From Vreelandella jeotgali Hwa (lineage in GTDB: Bacteria; Pseudomonadota; Gammaproteobacteria; Pseudomonadales; Halomonadaceae): a stretch of DNA of 64,000 nt. Numbering within the stretch: the first letter of the stretch is position 1; each line of letters starts with the position of its first letter. Of the stretch, positions 21,915 to 30,890 are shown piece by piece. Below the pieces are notes generated by a model. That model saw nothing but the letters and a program-made list of their open reading frames with translations, did not search any database and was not told the DNA's origin. Both the position numbers and the translations under genes were made by a program. The stretch spans positions 32,811 through 96,810 of the forward strand of contig NZ_AMQY01000013.1 of assembly GCF_000334215.1 (NCBI RefSeq), written 5' to 3'.

Positions 21915-21954
21915 ATATTTCCATATCCCCGTATCCCTGTATTCCCGTATTCCC
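21915..21954. repeat. Degenerate 8-bp tandem repeat (five units)
   Basis: Five adjacent octamers: ATATTTCC, ATATCCCC, GTATCCCT, GTATTCCC, GTATTCCC. The last two are identical and the others differ by one to three bases. The tract is in the cysH/GntR intergenic region, about 130 bases upstream of the cysH start and 170 bases upstream of the regulator promoter. Nothing coding overlaps it. Confidence 0.7.
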
Positions 21955-22014
21955 ATCTCGCTCCTGTCCCGTTATTGCGCTTCTGTTGATACGACGCCTG
22001 TTTTATCCGGCGAT

Positions 22015-22025
22015 TTGTTGACAAT
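22015..22025. promoter_or_regulatory. Candidate upstream operator for the GntR/FCD regulator
   Basis: TTGTTGACAAT contains the palindrome TTGT-TG-ACAA, matching the general FadR/FCD-class GntR half-site pattern (TnGT...ACnA). The same eleven bases recur at 22130-22140 beside the regulator start. Centre-to-centre distance is about 115 bases. Binding is inferred. Confidence 0.5.
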
Positions 22026-22085
22026 GTTGGCCCCTGGTGTTGGCAGAGTGCCACCAAAGGGGAATGAAGCGCGCGCTTTACGCGC

Positions 22086-22114
22086 TTGACGGTCAAAAAG
22101 CCGGGCGCTAAAGT
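22086..22114 (+). promoter_or_regulatory. Sigma-70-like promoter of the propionate (prp) gene cluster
   Basis: TTGACG (22086-22091) and TAAAGT (22109-22114) are exactly 17 bases apart; the first matches the -35 consensus at five of six positions and the second the -10 at four of six. The predicted start of transcription, near 22121, places the palindrome at 22129-22140 just downstream, a repressing position. The leader before ATG 22147 would be only about 25 bases. Confidence 0.55.
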
Positions 22115-22128
22115 TCCCTTATTGCCTA

Positions 22129-22140
22129 ATTGTTGACAAT
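22129..22140. promoter_or_regulatory. Candidate operator overlapping the start region of the GntR regulator
   Basis: ATTGT-TG-ACAAT is a perfect 5-bp inverted repeat around two central bases, seven bases before the regulator ATG. It contains the same TTGTTGACAAT found at 22015-22025. Its place between the predicted transcription start and the ATG suggests autorepression of the whole prp cluster. No clear Shine-Dalgarno sequence fits between it and the ATG. Confidence 0.55.
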
Positions 22141-22146
22141 ATAACG

Positions 22147-22929
22147 ATGCCAGCTTCCCGAGACAGCGCCCAGCACACCGCCTTGCCCTCCGGCTCGCCC
22201 GCACCGGCCTCCGTTTCGCCTGGCGGTGCCGACGCCGGCACGGTGCCGGAAAAACGCACGCTTGCCGAGCGCGTGTTCGATCAGCTGCAGGACGCCATTG
22301 TGCGCGGCGAGCTGGAGCCGGGCAGCAGAATTACCGAGCCCGGGCTCGCGGCGACCTACGGTATTTCGCGCGGACCGCTGCGCGAGGCCATGCGTCGGCT
22401 GGAGGGCCACCGGCTGATCGGGCGCGTGCCCCATGTGGGCGCGCGGGTGGTCAAACTTTCCATGCCCGAGCTGCTGGAGCTGTTCGACGTGCGCGAAGCG
22501 CTGGAAAGCATGGCTGCACGGCTCGCCGCGTCGCACATGACGGCGGACGAAATTGCCGGGCTGCGCCAGGTACTGGCCGTGCACGAAAGCCAGGATGATC
22601 TGCAGCGCGGCGAGGCATACTACCAGCGGGAAGGGGATCTCGATTTTCACTACCGCATTGTGCAGGGCAGCCACAATCAGATGCTGGTCAACCTGCTGTG
22701 CGACGACCTTTATTACCTGGTGCGCGTATATCGCACCCAGTTCAGCGCCAGCGGCGCGCGCCCGCAAAAAGCCTTTGTCGAACATCACCGCATTGTCGAT
22801 GCCATCGAAGCCGGCGATGCCGAGCTGGCCGAGCTGTTGATGCGTCGTCACGTCAGCGCTTCCCGGGCCAACGTAGCCGAGCGCTATGCAACAACTCTGC
22901 AGGATGCTTCGTCGACCAACCGAGGATAA
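22147..22929 (+). CDS. GntR-family (FCD subclass) regulator of propionate catabolism
   Basis: Predicted transcriptional regulator of the downstream methylcitrate-cycle genes. 260 residues: a disordered Ala/Pro/Ser-rich N-terminus (1-35), a winged helix (about 36-100, with [35 protein letters not shown]), then an FCD effector domain with the metal/ligand residues [32 protein letters not shown] and MRRHVSASR. Pseudomonas prp clusters use the same class of regulator, in contrast to the sigma-54 PrpR of enterics. The stop is four bases before prpB, so it is co-transcribed with its targets. The ATG lacks an obvious ribosome site; a later start is possible but would lie past residue 25. Confidence 0.9.
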   Translation: MPASRDSAQHTALPSGSPAPASVSPGGADAGTVPEKRTLAERVFDQLQDAIVRGELEPGSRITEPGLAATYGISRGPLREAMRRLEGHRLIGRVPHVGARVVKLSMPELLELFDVREALESMAARLAASHMTADEIAGLRQVLAVHESQDDLQRGEAYYQREGDLDFHYRIVQGSHNQMLVNLLCDDLYYLVRVYRTQFSASGARPQKAFVEHHRIVDAIEAGDAELAELLMRRHVSASRANVAERYATTLQDASSTNRG

Positions 22930-22933
22930 GCTC

Positions 22934-23824
22934 ATGACAGCACTGACACCCGGCGCGCGGTTCCGCGCAGCGCTCAACGCCAACCGTCCGCTACCGATTC
23001 TGGGGACCGTCAACGCCTATACCGCGCTGATGGCCGAGCGCGTGGGCCACCAGGCGATCTATTTATCCGGCGGCGGCGTGGCCAACGCCTCCTTCGGCCT
23101 GCCGGATCTGGGCATGACCACCATGAACGACGTGGTCGAGGACGCCCACCGCATCTGCGGCGCCACCGATCTGCCGCTGCTGGTGGATATCGATACCGGC
23201 TGGGGCGGGGCTTTCAACATTGCCCGCAGCGTCAGGGAAATGCAGCGCGCCGGCGTCGCTGCCGTGCACCTGGAGGACCAGGTCGCGCAGAAGCGTTGCG
23301 GCCACCGTCCCAACAAGGCGATTGTGAGCCAGGCCGAAATGGTCGACCGCATCAAGGCGGCCGCCGATGCGCGTATTGATCCGGACTTTTTCCTGATTGC
23401 ACGCACCGATGCTTTCCAGAAGGACGGGCTTGACGCCGCCATCGAGCGCGCCCATGCCTGCATCGAGGCCGGTGCGGATGCGATCTTCGCCGAAGCGGTG
23501 CATACCCTGGAAGATTACCGCGCCTTCAGCGAGCGCGTGGACGCGCCGATTCTGGCCAACATTACCGAATTTGGCGCCACGCCGCTGTTTACCCAGAGCG
23601 AGCTGGGCGAGGCGGGCTGCGAGATGGTGCTGTATCCGCTGTCGGCGTTCCGCGCCATGAACGCCGCCGCGCTCAATGTCTATCAGAGCATCAGGGATAA
23701 CGGCCATCAGCAGGACGTGGTGGACAGCATGCAGACCCGCGAGGAGCTTTACGACTTCCTCAACTATCACGACTTCGAGCAGAAGCTCGATACGCTGTTT
23801 GCCGGTCAGGACGACAACGCCTGA
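22934..23824 (+). CDS. prpB: 2-methylisocitrate lyase
   Basis: Cleaves 2-methylisocitrate to pyruvate and succinate, the last step of the methylcitrate cycle. 296 residues from ATG 22934, preceded by GAGGATAAG. The isocitrate lyase family signature KRCGHR is at 120-125 with catalytic C122, and the metal-binding DIDTGWG is at 86-92. The substrate-selecting features and length match PrpB and not the much larger AceA. The upstream regulator ends four bases before. A 191-base gap separates it from prpC. Confidence 0.96.
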   Translation: MTALTPGARFRAALNANRPLPILGTVNAYTALMAERVGHQAIYLSGGGVANASFGLPDLGMTTMNDVVEDAHRICGATDLPLLVDIDTGWGGAFNIARSVREMQRAGVAAVHLEDQVAQKRCGHRPNKAIVSQAEMVDRIKAAADARIDPDFFLIARTDAFQKDGLDAAIERAHACIEAGADAIFAEAVHTLEDYRAFSERVDAPILANITEFGATPLFTQSELGEAGCEMVLYPLSAFRAMNAAALNVYQSIRDNGHQQDVVDSMQTREELYDFLNYHDFEQKLDTLFAGQDDNA

Positions 23825-23935
23825 ATATCCGGGCCGGCGGGGCAATACCGTTCTCGCTGCAGCGTTTTTCACTGGACAGCTTTTTACAGAATGGCGCTTT
23901 ACGAAATGGTTTTCCAGGCAATGGTTTTCGATAAG

Positions 23936-23974
23936 CCGTTTTGACTCAGCCATTTTCAAGAAACCGTTTTGACT
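23936..23974. repeat. Short direct repeat in the prpB-prpC gap
   Basis: The 11-base word CCGTTTTGACT occurs at 23936-23946 and again at 23964-23974, 28 bases apart. The surrounding 191-base gap (23825-24015) is AT-richer than the genes and also contains two ATGGTTTTC copies (about 23906 and 23921). The TTGACT within each copy resembles a -35 element, but I find no matching -10 at 16-18 bases. Confidence 0.45.
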
Positions 23975-24015
23975 ACATTGCAGCAAATACAACATTGCAT
24001 GACAGGAGTAATATC

Positions 24016-25143
24016 ATGGCAGAACAAAAAGTTGGCGGTGCCGGCCTGCGCGGCCAGAGCGCCGGTGAAACATCCCTTTGTACCGTGGGCAAGACCGGCT
24101 CGGGGCTGACCTATCGCGGTTTTGACATCAAGACGCTGGCCAACAACGCCACCTTCGAAGAGGTCGCTTACCTGCTGCTGAAAGGCAAGCTGCCCAACCG
24201 CGCCGAGTACGATGCCTATATCACCCGGCTGAAAAGCCTGCGGGGGCTGCCCGACGCGCTGAAAACCGTGCTCGAACAGATTCCCGCCGACGCTCACCCC
24301 ATGGACGTGATGCGTACCGGCGCCTCGATGCTCGGCAACCTGGAAACCGAGCCGGACTTCGGCGCCCAGCAGGACGTGGCCGACCGCTTCGTTGCCGCGC
24401 TGCCGTCCATCATCGGCTACTGGTATCGCTTCAGCCACGACGGTGTGCGCATCGAGCCGCAGACCGACGACGACTCGACCGGCGCGCATTTCCTCCACCT
24501 GCTGCGCGGCGAAGCGCCCAACCGGCTGCACGCCGATGCCATGAACGTCTCGCTGATTCTGTATGCCGAGCACGAGTTCAACGCTTCCACCTTCACCGCG
24601 CGGGTTTGCGCTTCGACGCTTTCCGACCTGCATTCCTGCGTTACCGGTGCTATCGGCACGCTGCGCGGCCCGCTGCACGGCGGCGCCAACGAAGCGGCCA
24701 TGGCCATGATCGAGGATTTCGCCTCGCCGGACGACGCCGAACGCGGCATGCTCGGGATGCTGGAGCGCAAGGAAAAGATCATGGGCTTCGGCCACGCGAT
24801 CTACCGCGATTCCGACCCGCGCAACGAGATTATCAAGCAGTGGGCCGAAAAGCTCGCCGACGATGTCGACGATACCGTGCTGTACCCGGTGTCGCTGCGC
24901 TGCGAAGAGGTCATGTGGCGCGAGAAAAAGCTGTTTTGCAACGCCGATTTCTTCCATGCCAGCGCCTATCACTTCATGGATATCCCCACCAAGCTGTTCA
25001 CCCCGATTTTTGTCATGTCGCGTGTTACCGGCTGGTGCGCTCACGTCTTCGAACAGCGCGCCAACAATCGCATCATTCGCCCCAGCGCCGACTATACCGG
25101 CCCGGAGCACAGCGAATGGGTGCCGATCGAGCAGCGTGACTGA
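24016..25143 (+). CDS. prpC: 2-methylcitrate synthase
   Basis: Condenses propionyl-CoA with oxaloacetate to 2-methylcitrate. 375 residues from ATG 24016, which has CAGGAG eight bases upstream; MAEQKVGGAGLRGQSAG is the normal PrpC start. Active-site motifs of the citrate synthase family are present: GPLHGGANEAAM, GFGHAIYRDSDPR and NADFFHASAYHFM. The length and the FFHASAYHFMDIP segment are typical of short PrpC enzymes and not of the long hexameric GltA. A 105-base gap with a strong hairpin precedes acnD. Confidence 0.95.
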   Translation: MAEQKVGGAGLRGQSAGETSLCTVGKTGSGLTYRGFDIKTLANNATFEEVAYLLLKGKLPNRAEYDAYITRLKSLRGLPDALKTVLEQIPADAHPMDVMRTGASMLGNLETEPDFGAQQDVADRFVAALPSIIGYWYRFSHDGVRIEPQTDDDSTGAHFLHLLRGEAPNRLHADAMNVSLILYAEHEFNASTFTARVCASTLSDLHSCVTGAIGTLRGPLHGGANEAAMAMIEDFASPDDAERGMLGMLERKEKIMGFGHAIYRDSDPRNEIIKQWAEKLADDVDDTVLYPVSLRCEEVMWREKKLFCNADFFHASAYHFMDIPTKLFTPIFVMSRVTGWCAHVFEQRANNRIIRPSADYTGPEHSEWVPIEQRD

Positions 25144-25187
25144 TGGCCCTGTGCCGGCGGCCGGCGCGATCCGGCCGCTTTTCGACC

Positions 25188-25218
25188 CTTTTGCGGCAGT
25201 GCCGCGCTGCCGCAAAAG
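25188..25218. promoter_or_regulatory. Perfect 12-bp hairpin between prpC and acnD
   Basis: Arms CTTTTGCGGCAG (25188-25199) and CTGCCGCAAAAG (25207-25218) with a seven-base loop. It begins 45 bases after the prpC stop and ends 30 bases before the acnD start. No T-run follows on the plus strand, so complete termination is unlikely; transcript processing, stabilisation of the upstream mRNA or partial attenuation are options. Confidence 0.5.
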
Positions 25219-25248
25219 CCCCCATTCGTTTTCTGCCGTGAGCCCGCC

Positions 25249-27858
25249 ATGACTACCCCATATCGCCATACCCTGCCCGGTACCGGGCTGGCCTACTTTG
25301 ATGCCCGCGAGGCCGTTGACGCCATCAAGCCGGGTGCCTACGCGACGCTGCCGTATACCTCGCGCATTCTTGCCGAACAGCTGGTGCGCCGCAGCGCACC
25401 GGAAACGCTGACCGACTCGCTGACCCAGCTGATCGAACGGCGCAGCGATCAGGACTTTCCCTGGTACCCCGCCCGGGTGGTGTGCCACGACATCCTCGGC
25501 CAGACGGCGCTGGTGGACCTGGCCGGTCTGCGCGATACCATTGCCGAACAGGGGGGCGATCCGTCGAGCGTCAATCCGGTGGTGCCGACCCAGCTGATTG
25601 TCGACCATTCGCTGGCCGTCGAGCATGCCGGGTATGAGGAAGATGCGTTCGAGCGGAACCGGGCCGTGGAAGATCGGCGCAACGACGACCGCTTTCACTT
25701 CATCGACTGGACGCGGCTGGCGTTTGAAAACGTGGACGTGATCCCGCCGGGCAACGGCATCATGCACCAGATCAATCTGGAAAAGATGTCACCGGTGGTA
25801 CAGCAGCAGCACGGCGTGGCCTTTCCCGATACCTGCGTGGGCACCGATAGCCATACGCCCATGGTTGACGCGCTGGGGGTTATCTCCGTCGGGGTGGGCG
25901 GCCTGGAAGCGGAAAGTGTCATGCTCGGGCGGCCGTCGATGATGCGCCTGCCGGATATCGTCGGGGTCAAACTGACGGGGCAGCTCATGCCGGGGATTAC
26001 CAGTACCGATATGGTGCTGGCCATCACCGAATTCCTGCGCAGCTCCCGAGTCGTTGGCGCCTATCTGGAGTTTTTCGGCGAAGGGGCGGAGAGCCTTACC
26101 GTGGGCGACCGCGCCACCATTTCCAATATGACGCCTGAATACGGCGCGTCTGCGGCGATGTTTTACATCGATAGCCAAACCATTGATTACCTGACCCTGA
26201 CCGGCCGTGAAGAGGATCAGGTGGCGCTGGTGGAGCGTTACGCGCGGCACACCGGCCTCTGGGCCAGTGACCTGGCCAGCGCCGAATACGAGCGGGTGCT
26301 GGAATTTGACCTGTCCAGCGTGACCCGCACCCTGGCCGGGCCGTCCCGGCCGCATGCCCAGCTGCCCACGGCCGAGCTGGCCGAGCGCGGCGTGGCCGTG
26401 GGGCTGGATGAGGCCCGGGCAGAAGAGAAGGCGGGCAAAATGCCCGACGGCGCGGTGATCATCGCGGCGATTACCAGCTGCACCAATACGTCCAACCCGC
26501 GCAACATGGTGGCGGCGGGGCTGATTGCCCGCAACGCCAACCGTCTGGGGCTGATTCGCAAGCCCTGGGTCAAGTCATCGCTGGCGCCGGGTTCCAAAAC
26601 CGTCAGGATGTATCTTGAAGACGCCGGGCTGATGGACGAGCTGGAAACGCTGGGCTTTGGCGTGGTGGCCTATGCCTGCACGACCTGCAACGGCATGTCC
26701 GGCGCGCTGGACCCCGACATTCAGCAGGAAATCATCGACCGCGACCTGTATTCCACGGCGGTGCTGTCGGGTAACCGCAACTTTGACGGGCGTATCCATC
26801 CGCATGCCAAGCAGGCGTTTCTGGCTTCGCCGCCGCTGGTGGTGGCCTATGCCATCGCCGGCACCATCCGTTTCGATATCGAAAAGGATGCGCTGGGCAC
26901 GGATGCCGACGGCAACCCGATAACGCTCAAGGACATCTGGCCCGATGATGCCGAGATCGACGCCCTGGTCAAGACGTCGGTCAAGCCCGAGCAGTTCCGC
27001 GCGACCTACATTCCCATGTTCGACGTGGACAAGAGCGCTGAAGCGCGGATCAGCCCGCTGTACGACTGGCGTCCGCAAAGCACCTACATCCGCCGGCCGC
27101 CGTACTGGGAGGGCAGGATGTCCGCCGTGCGCGAGCTCAGGAACATGCGTCCGCTGGCGATTCTGCCGGACAACATCACTACCGATCACCTGTCGCCGTC
27201 GAACGCCATCCTGCCCGATAGCGCCGCGGGTGAATACCTGGCCCGGATGGGTCTGCCCGAAGAAGACTTCAATTCCTATGCCACCCACCGGGGGGATCAC
27301 CTCACCGCCCAGCGAGCCACGCTGGCCAACCCCAAGCTGTTCAATGAAATGGCGCGGGACGAGGCCGGCGAGGTGGTTCAGGGGTCGCTGGCGCGGGTGG
27401 AGCCCGAAGGCAATGTAACGCGGATGTGGGAAGCCATTGAAACCTACATGGAGCGCCGCCAGCCGCTGATCGTCATCGCCGGGGCGGATTATGGCCAGGG
27501 CAGCTCCCGGGACTGGGCCGCCAAGGGCGTGGCGCTGGCCGGCGTCGAGGCCATCGTGGCCGAAGGCTTCGAGCGTATTCACCGCACCAACCTGATCGGT
27601 ATGGGCGTTATGCCGCTGCAGTTCCAGCCGGGCACCACGCGTCATACGCTGGCGCTGGACGGCACCGAGGTGTTTGATGTCGAAGGCACGCCCGAGGCTG
27701 CCGGCGAGCTGACGCTGGTTATCCACCGCACCGGCGGGGACGCCGAGCGTGTGCCCGTACGCTGTCGTCTGGATACCGCCGACGAGTTGACCACCTACAC
27801 GGCCGGCGGTGTGCTACAGCGCTTCGCCCAGGATTTCATGGCCGGTGAGGAGGCCTGA
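25249..27858 (+). CDS. acnD: Fe/S-dependent 2-methylcitrate dehydratase AcnD
   Basis: Aconitase-family enzyme that dehydrates 2-methylcitrate to a methylaconitate isomer; it needs PrpF. 869 residues. The 4Fe-4S ligands are visible: a Cys near 411 in SCTNTSNP and the CxxC near 477-480 in ACTTCNGMSG. The N-terminal FDAREAVDAI and the GTDSHTPMVDALG motif follow the AcnA/AcnD pattern, and the swivel domain has GADYGQGSSRDWAAKG. AcnD and not AcnA is inferred from position between prpC and prpF and from the short leader. One base separates its stop from prpF. Confidence 0.94.
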   Translation: MTTPYRHTLPGTGLAYFDAREAVDAIKPGAYATLPYTSRILAEQLVRRSAPETLTDSLTQLIERRSDQDFPWYPARVVCHDILGQTALVDLAGLRDTIAEQGGDPSSVNPVVPTQLIVDHSLAVEHAGYEEDAFERNRAVEDRRNDDRFHFIDWTRLAFENVDVIPPGNGIMHQINLEKMSPVVQQQHGVAFPDTCVGTDSHTPMVDALGVISVGVGGLEAESVMLGRPSMMRLPDIVGVKLTGQLMPGITSTDMVLAITEFLRSSRVVGAYLEFFGEGAESLTVGDRATISNMTPEYGASAAMFYIDSQTIDYLTLTGREEDQVALVERYARHTGLWASDLASAEYERVLEFDLSSVTRTLAGPSRPHAQLPTAELAERGVAVGLDEARAEEKAGKMPDGAVIIAAITSCTNTSNPRNMVAAGLIARNANRLGLIRKPWVKSSLAPGSKTVRMYLEDAGLMDELETLGFGVVAYACTTCNGMSGALDPDIQQEIIDRDLYSTAVLSGNRNFDGRIHPHAKQAFLASPPLVVAYAIAGTIRFDIEKDALGTDADGNPITLKDIWPDDAEIDALVKTSVKPEQFRATYIPMFDVDKSAEARISPLYDWRPQSTYIRRPPYWEGRMSAVRELRNMRPLAILPDNITTDHLSPSNAILPDSAAGEYLARMGLPEEDFNSYATHRGDHLTAQRATLANPKLFNEMARDEAGEVVQGSLARVEPEGNVTRMWEAIETYMERRQPLIVIAGADYGQGSSRDWAAKGVALAGVEAIVAEGFERIHRTNLIGMGVMPLQFQPGTTRHTLALDGTEVFDVEGTPEAAGELTLVIHRTGGDAERVPVRCRLDTADELTTYTAGGVLQRFAQDFMAGEEA

Positions 27859-27859
27859 C

Positions 27860-29023
27860 ATGACCCAGCAATCCATTTCCGCCACCTACATGCGCGGCGG
27901 CACCAGCAAGGGCGTGTTTTTCAAGCTCTCGGACCTGCCGGAAGCGGCGCAGACGCCGGGCGATGCCCGCGACGCGCTGCTGCTGCGGGTCATCGGCAGC
28001 CCGGATCCGTACGGCAAACATACCGACGGCATGGGCGGGGCAACGTCAAGCACCAGCAAGACGGTAATCGTCGGGCCCTCGGCGTCGGCGGAGCACGATG
28101 TCGACTACCTTTTCGGCCAGGTCTCGATTGATCAGCCGTTCATCGACTGGAGCGGTAACTGCGGCAACCTGTCGGCTGCGGTTGGGCCCTTTGCCGTGGC
28201 CAACGGCCTGGTCGACGCCGACCGCTTGCCGCCGGGAGGCACCGGCACGGTCGAGGTGCGCGTCTGGCAGGTCAATATTCAGAAGACCCTGGTGGTCCGG
28301 GTGCCCGTTGTCGACGGCGAGGTGCAGGAAACCGGCGACTTCATGCTCGACGGCGTGACCTTCCCGGCAGCCGAGATTCCGGTAGCGTTCAGGGACCCGG
28401 TGGATGGCGAGGTGTTTCCCACCGGCAACGCGGTGGATCGCCTGGAGGTGCCGACAGTGGGGCAGCTGGATGCCACGCTGATCAACGCCGGGATTCCCAC
28501 GGTCTTCATCAATGCCGACGCCATGGGCTATACCGGCACCGAGTGCCAGGATGACATCAACAACAGCGCGGCGGCGCTGGACGCTCTGGAACGGGTGCGT
28601 ATTCAGGGGTCGCTGGCGATGGGGCTGGCCGACACGCCCGATGCGGCGGCGCAGCGTCAGCATACGCCCAAGGTAGCGTTCGTGGCGCCGCCGGCGGGCT
28701 ATACGGCTTCCAGCGGCAAGGCCGTCAGCGCCGGTGATATTGATCTGCTGGTGCGGGCGGTCTCCATGGGCAAGCTGCACCACGCCATGATGGGCACCGC
28801 CGCCGTGGCGATTGGCGCAGCGGCGGCCATCAAGGGTACGCTGGTCAACCAGGCGGCCGGCGGCGGCGAGCGCGAGGCGGTGACTTTCGGCCACCCGTCC
28901 GGCACGCTCAAGGTGGGAGCCAGCGCGCACCTTGTCAACGAACGCTGGCACATTGAACAGGCGGTCATGAGCCGCAGCGCCAGGGTGCTGATGGAAGGCG
29001 CCGTGCGCGTACCGCGGGGCTGA
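27860..29023 (+). CDS. prpF: 2-methylaconitate cis-trans isomerase PrpF
   Basis: Isomerises the AcnD product to cis-2-methylaconitate so that it can be hydrated to 2-methylisocitrate. 387 residues from ATG 27860, with GAGGAGG just upstream inside the acnD end. The N-terminal MRGGTSKGVFF and the central DWSGNCGNLSAAVGPFA signatures of the PrpF family (diaminopimelate epimerase fold) are present, along with TGTECQDDIN. Position right after acnD is the usual arrangement. Confidence 0.95.
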   Translation: MTQQSISATYMRGGTSKGVFFKLSDLPEAAQTPGDARDALLLRVIGSPDPYGKHTDGMGGATSSTSKTVIVGPSASAEHDVDYLFGQVSIDQPFIDWSGNCGNLSAAVGPFAVANGLVDADRLPPGGTGTVEVRVWQVNIQKTLVVRVPVVDGEVQETGDFMLDGVTFPAAEIPVAFRDPVDGEVFPTGNAVDRLEVPTVGQLDATLINAGIPTVFINADAMGYTGTECQDDINNSAAALDALERVRIQGSLAMGLADTPDAAAQRQHTPKVAFVAPPAGYTASSGKAVSAGDIDLLVRAVSMGKLHHAMMGTAAVAIGAAAAIKGTLVNQAAGGGEREAVTFGHPSGTLKVGASAHLVNERWHIEQAVMSRSARVLMEGAVRVPRG

Positions 29024-29072
29024 CGGGCGCTAGCCCGGCCCCTCCCCTCCCTACAGGCGAAAGGAGGTTGGC

Positions 29073-30575
29073 ATGTCGACCTTGTCCGATGACAATCAGC
29101 GTCCCGAGTATGACCACGAACTTCAGCGTATAGCCGACTACGTGCTGGCGGCCCCGGAGCCGTCGGCCGAAGCCTGGGAAACCGCCCGCTATTGCCTGAT
29201 GGATACCCTGGGCTGCGGGCTGTTGGCGCTGCGCTTCCCCGAGTGTACCAAGCACCTGGGGCCGGCCGTGCCCGGCACACAGGTCCCCTGCGGCGCGCGT
29301 GTGCCGGGGACGTCGTTTTGCCTGGAGCCCGCCGGGGCAGCCTTTGATATTGGCGCGGCCATTCGCTGGCTGGACTATAACGATACCTGGCTGGCGGCAG
29401 AGTGGGGGCACCCGTCCGATAACCTGGGGGCCATTCTGGCCGTGGCCGACCATCTGTCGCAGAAGCGGGCTGCTCGCGGCGAAGCGCCGTTGACCATGAA
29501 AACCGTCCTGCGGGCGATGATCATGGCACACGAAATCCAGGGCGTTCTGGCGCTGGATAACAGCTTCAACCGCGTGGGGCTGGATCACGTGGTGCTGGTG
29601 AAAATTGCCTCAACGGCGGTATCGGCGTGGCTCATGGGGGCAAACCGCGAGCAGCTGCTGTCGGCGCTGTCGCACGCCGTTGTCGACGGCCAGAGCCTGC
29701 GCACCTACCGCCACGCGCCCAACGCCGGGTCGCGAAAGAGCTGGGCAGCGGGCGACGCTACCGCCCGGGCCGTGCGTCTGGCGGACATGGCCATGCGTGG
29801 CGAGATGGGCATTCCCGGCGCGCTGAGTGCGCCGCAATGGGGGTTTTACGATGTGCTGTTCAGCCATGCCAACCGCGATCTGGCCCTCAAGCCGGAAAGC
29901 GAGCGCCATCTGAGCTTCCAGCGTGAGCTGGGCAGCTACGTCATGGAGAACGTGCTGTTCAAGATTGCCTTCCCCGCTGAGTTCCACGCCCAGACAGCTT
30001 GTGAAGCGGCCATGACGCTACACCCGGCGGTGGCCGGTCGGCTGGACGATATTCAGCGCATCGAGCTGACAACGCATGAGTCGGCCATCCGGATTATTGC
30101 CAAGACCGGGTCGCTGGCGAACCCGGCCGACCGCGATCACTGCCTCCAGTATATGGTGGCAGTGCCGCTGATGTTCGGGGCGTTGACCGCCGAGCACTAT
30201 GAAGATGCTTTCCACGCGGCGCATCCCGACATCGATCGGCTGCGTGAACTGATGCAGGTTGTGGAAGAGCCGCGCTACTCCGCCGACTACCTGGACCCTG
30301 ACAAGCGTTCCATCGCCAACGCCGTCCAGGTGTTTTTCACCGACGGCAGCCATACCGACCGGATCGAGGTGGAATATCCCATCGGCCATCGCCGCCGGCG
30401 CGACGAGGGTATGCCCCAGCTGGTCGAGAAGTTCAAGCGTAACCTGGCGACGCGCTTTGCGCCGCAGCAGGCAACCACGATTCTCGACTGCTGCGACGGT
30501 CTGGCCGGGCGTCGGCAAACCGGCGTGTCCGATGACATGCCGGTCTACCGTTTCATGGATCAGTGGGTGATATAA
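29073..30575 (+). CDS. prpD: 2-methylcitrate dehydratase PrpD (MmgE/PrpD family)
   Basis: Iron-sulfur-independent dehydratase of 2-methylcitrate; PrpD proteins can also have aconitate hydratase activity. 500 residues, preceded by an AAAGGAGG ribosome site. Family signatures are [61 protein letters not shown] and [15 protein letters not shown]. It closes the prp cluster. The same cluster encodes AcnD/PrpF, so two routes for the same dehydration step are present, as in Pseudomonas. Confidence 0.94.
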   Translation: MSTLSDDNQRPEYDHELQRIADYVLAAPEPSAEAWETARYCLMDTLGCGLLALRFPECTKHLGPAVPGTQVPCGARVPGTSFCLEPAGAAFDIGAAIRWLDYNDTWLAAEWGHPSDNLGAILAVADHLSQKRAARGEAPLTMKTVLRAMIMAHEIQGVLALDNSFNRVGLDHVVLVKIASTAVSAWLMGANREQLLSALSHAVVDGQSLRTYRHAPNAGSRKSWAAGDATARAVRLADMAMRGEMGIPGALSAPQWGFYDVLFSHANRDLALKPESERHLSFQRELGSYVMENVLFKIAFPAEFHAQTACEAAMTLHPAVAGRLDDIQRIELTTHESAIRIIAKTGSLANPADRDHCLQYMVAVPLMFGALTAEHYEDAFHAAHPDIDRLRELMQVVEEPRYSADYLDPDKRSIANAVQVFFTDGSHTDRIEVEYPIGHRRRRDEGMPQLVEKFKRNLATRFAPQQATTILDCCDGLAGRRQTGVSDDMPVYRFMDQWVI

Positions 30576-30617
30576 GCGGCGATTCAGCGTATGTCGAGCG
30601 GCGAAACGTGCTATGGC

Positions 30618-30890
30618 TTAAAATTCGATTTCGTCGCGGATCTTGCCCACCGTCACCTCGCCGATGCCGCTGATCCGCGTCAGTTCATCGGCATCCTCGA
30701 ACGTGCCGTTGGCTTCGCGTTCCTCGATCAGGGCTTCGGCACGGCTGGGGCCGATCCCCGGCAGCTCTGCCAGCAATTCGGCATCGGCGGTGTTGACGTT
30801 GATGGGCGCGACCTGCTGCGCCGTGACGCCGGTCGAGAGGCCCAGACTCAGGGTGAAAAGCAGGGCGGCCGCAAGGGTTTTCAGTGTCAT
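30618..30890 (-). CDS. ComEA-like helix-hairpin-helix DNA-binding protein
   Basis: Small exported DNA-binding protein related to competence factor ComEA. 90 residues from ATG 30890, favoured over ATG 30899 because AGGA lies 8 bases upstream. A signal peptide (residues 1-25, ending VTAQQ) is followed by INVNTADAELLAELPGIGPSRAEALIEER and ISGIGEVTVGKI, the tandem HhH motifs. It lacks the membrane-anchored N-terminal region of Gram-positive ComEA, as in other gammaproteobacteria. It may bind incoming DNA in the periplasm, but no other competence gene is nearby. Confidence 0.88.
   Translation of the reverse strand: MTLKTLAAALLFTLSLGLSTGVTAQQVAPINVNTADAELLAELPGIGPSRAEALIEEREANGTFEDADELTRISGIGEVTVGKIRDEIEF

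Larger units (their letters stand above)
21787..22146. other. Divergent intergenic region between cysH and the propionate regulator
   Basis: 360 bases without a gene. It holds, in order, the cysH upstream region, an octanucleotide tandem repeat (21915-21954), a first TTGTTGACAAT site (22015-22025), a 7-bp inverted repeat AAGCGCG/CGCGCTT (22067-22087), a sigma-70-like promoter (22086-22114) and a second operator-like palindrome (22129-22140) directly before the regulator start. Confidence 0.6.

Noticed and set aside
22018..22046. TTGACA within the first TTGTTGACAAT as a -35 element
   Set aside because: No -10-like hexamer is found 16-18 bases downstream. The palindromic duplicate at 22129 favours an operator.
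23956..25767. 603-codon minus-strand open frame across prpC and acnD
   Set aside because: It spans two well-identified genes on the other strand and their gap; the composition is that of an antisense shadow.
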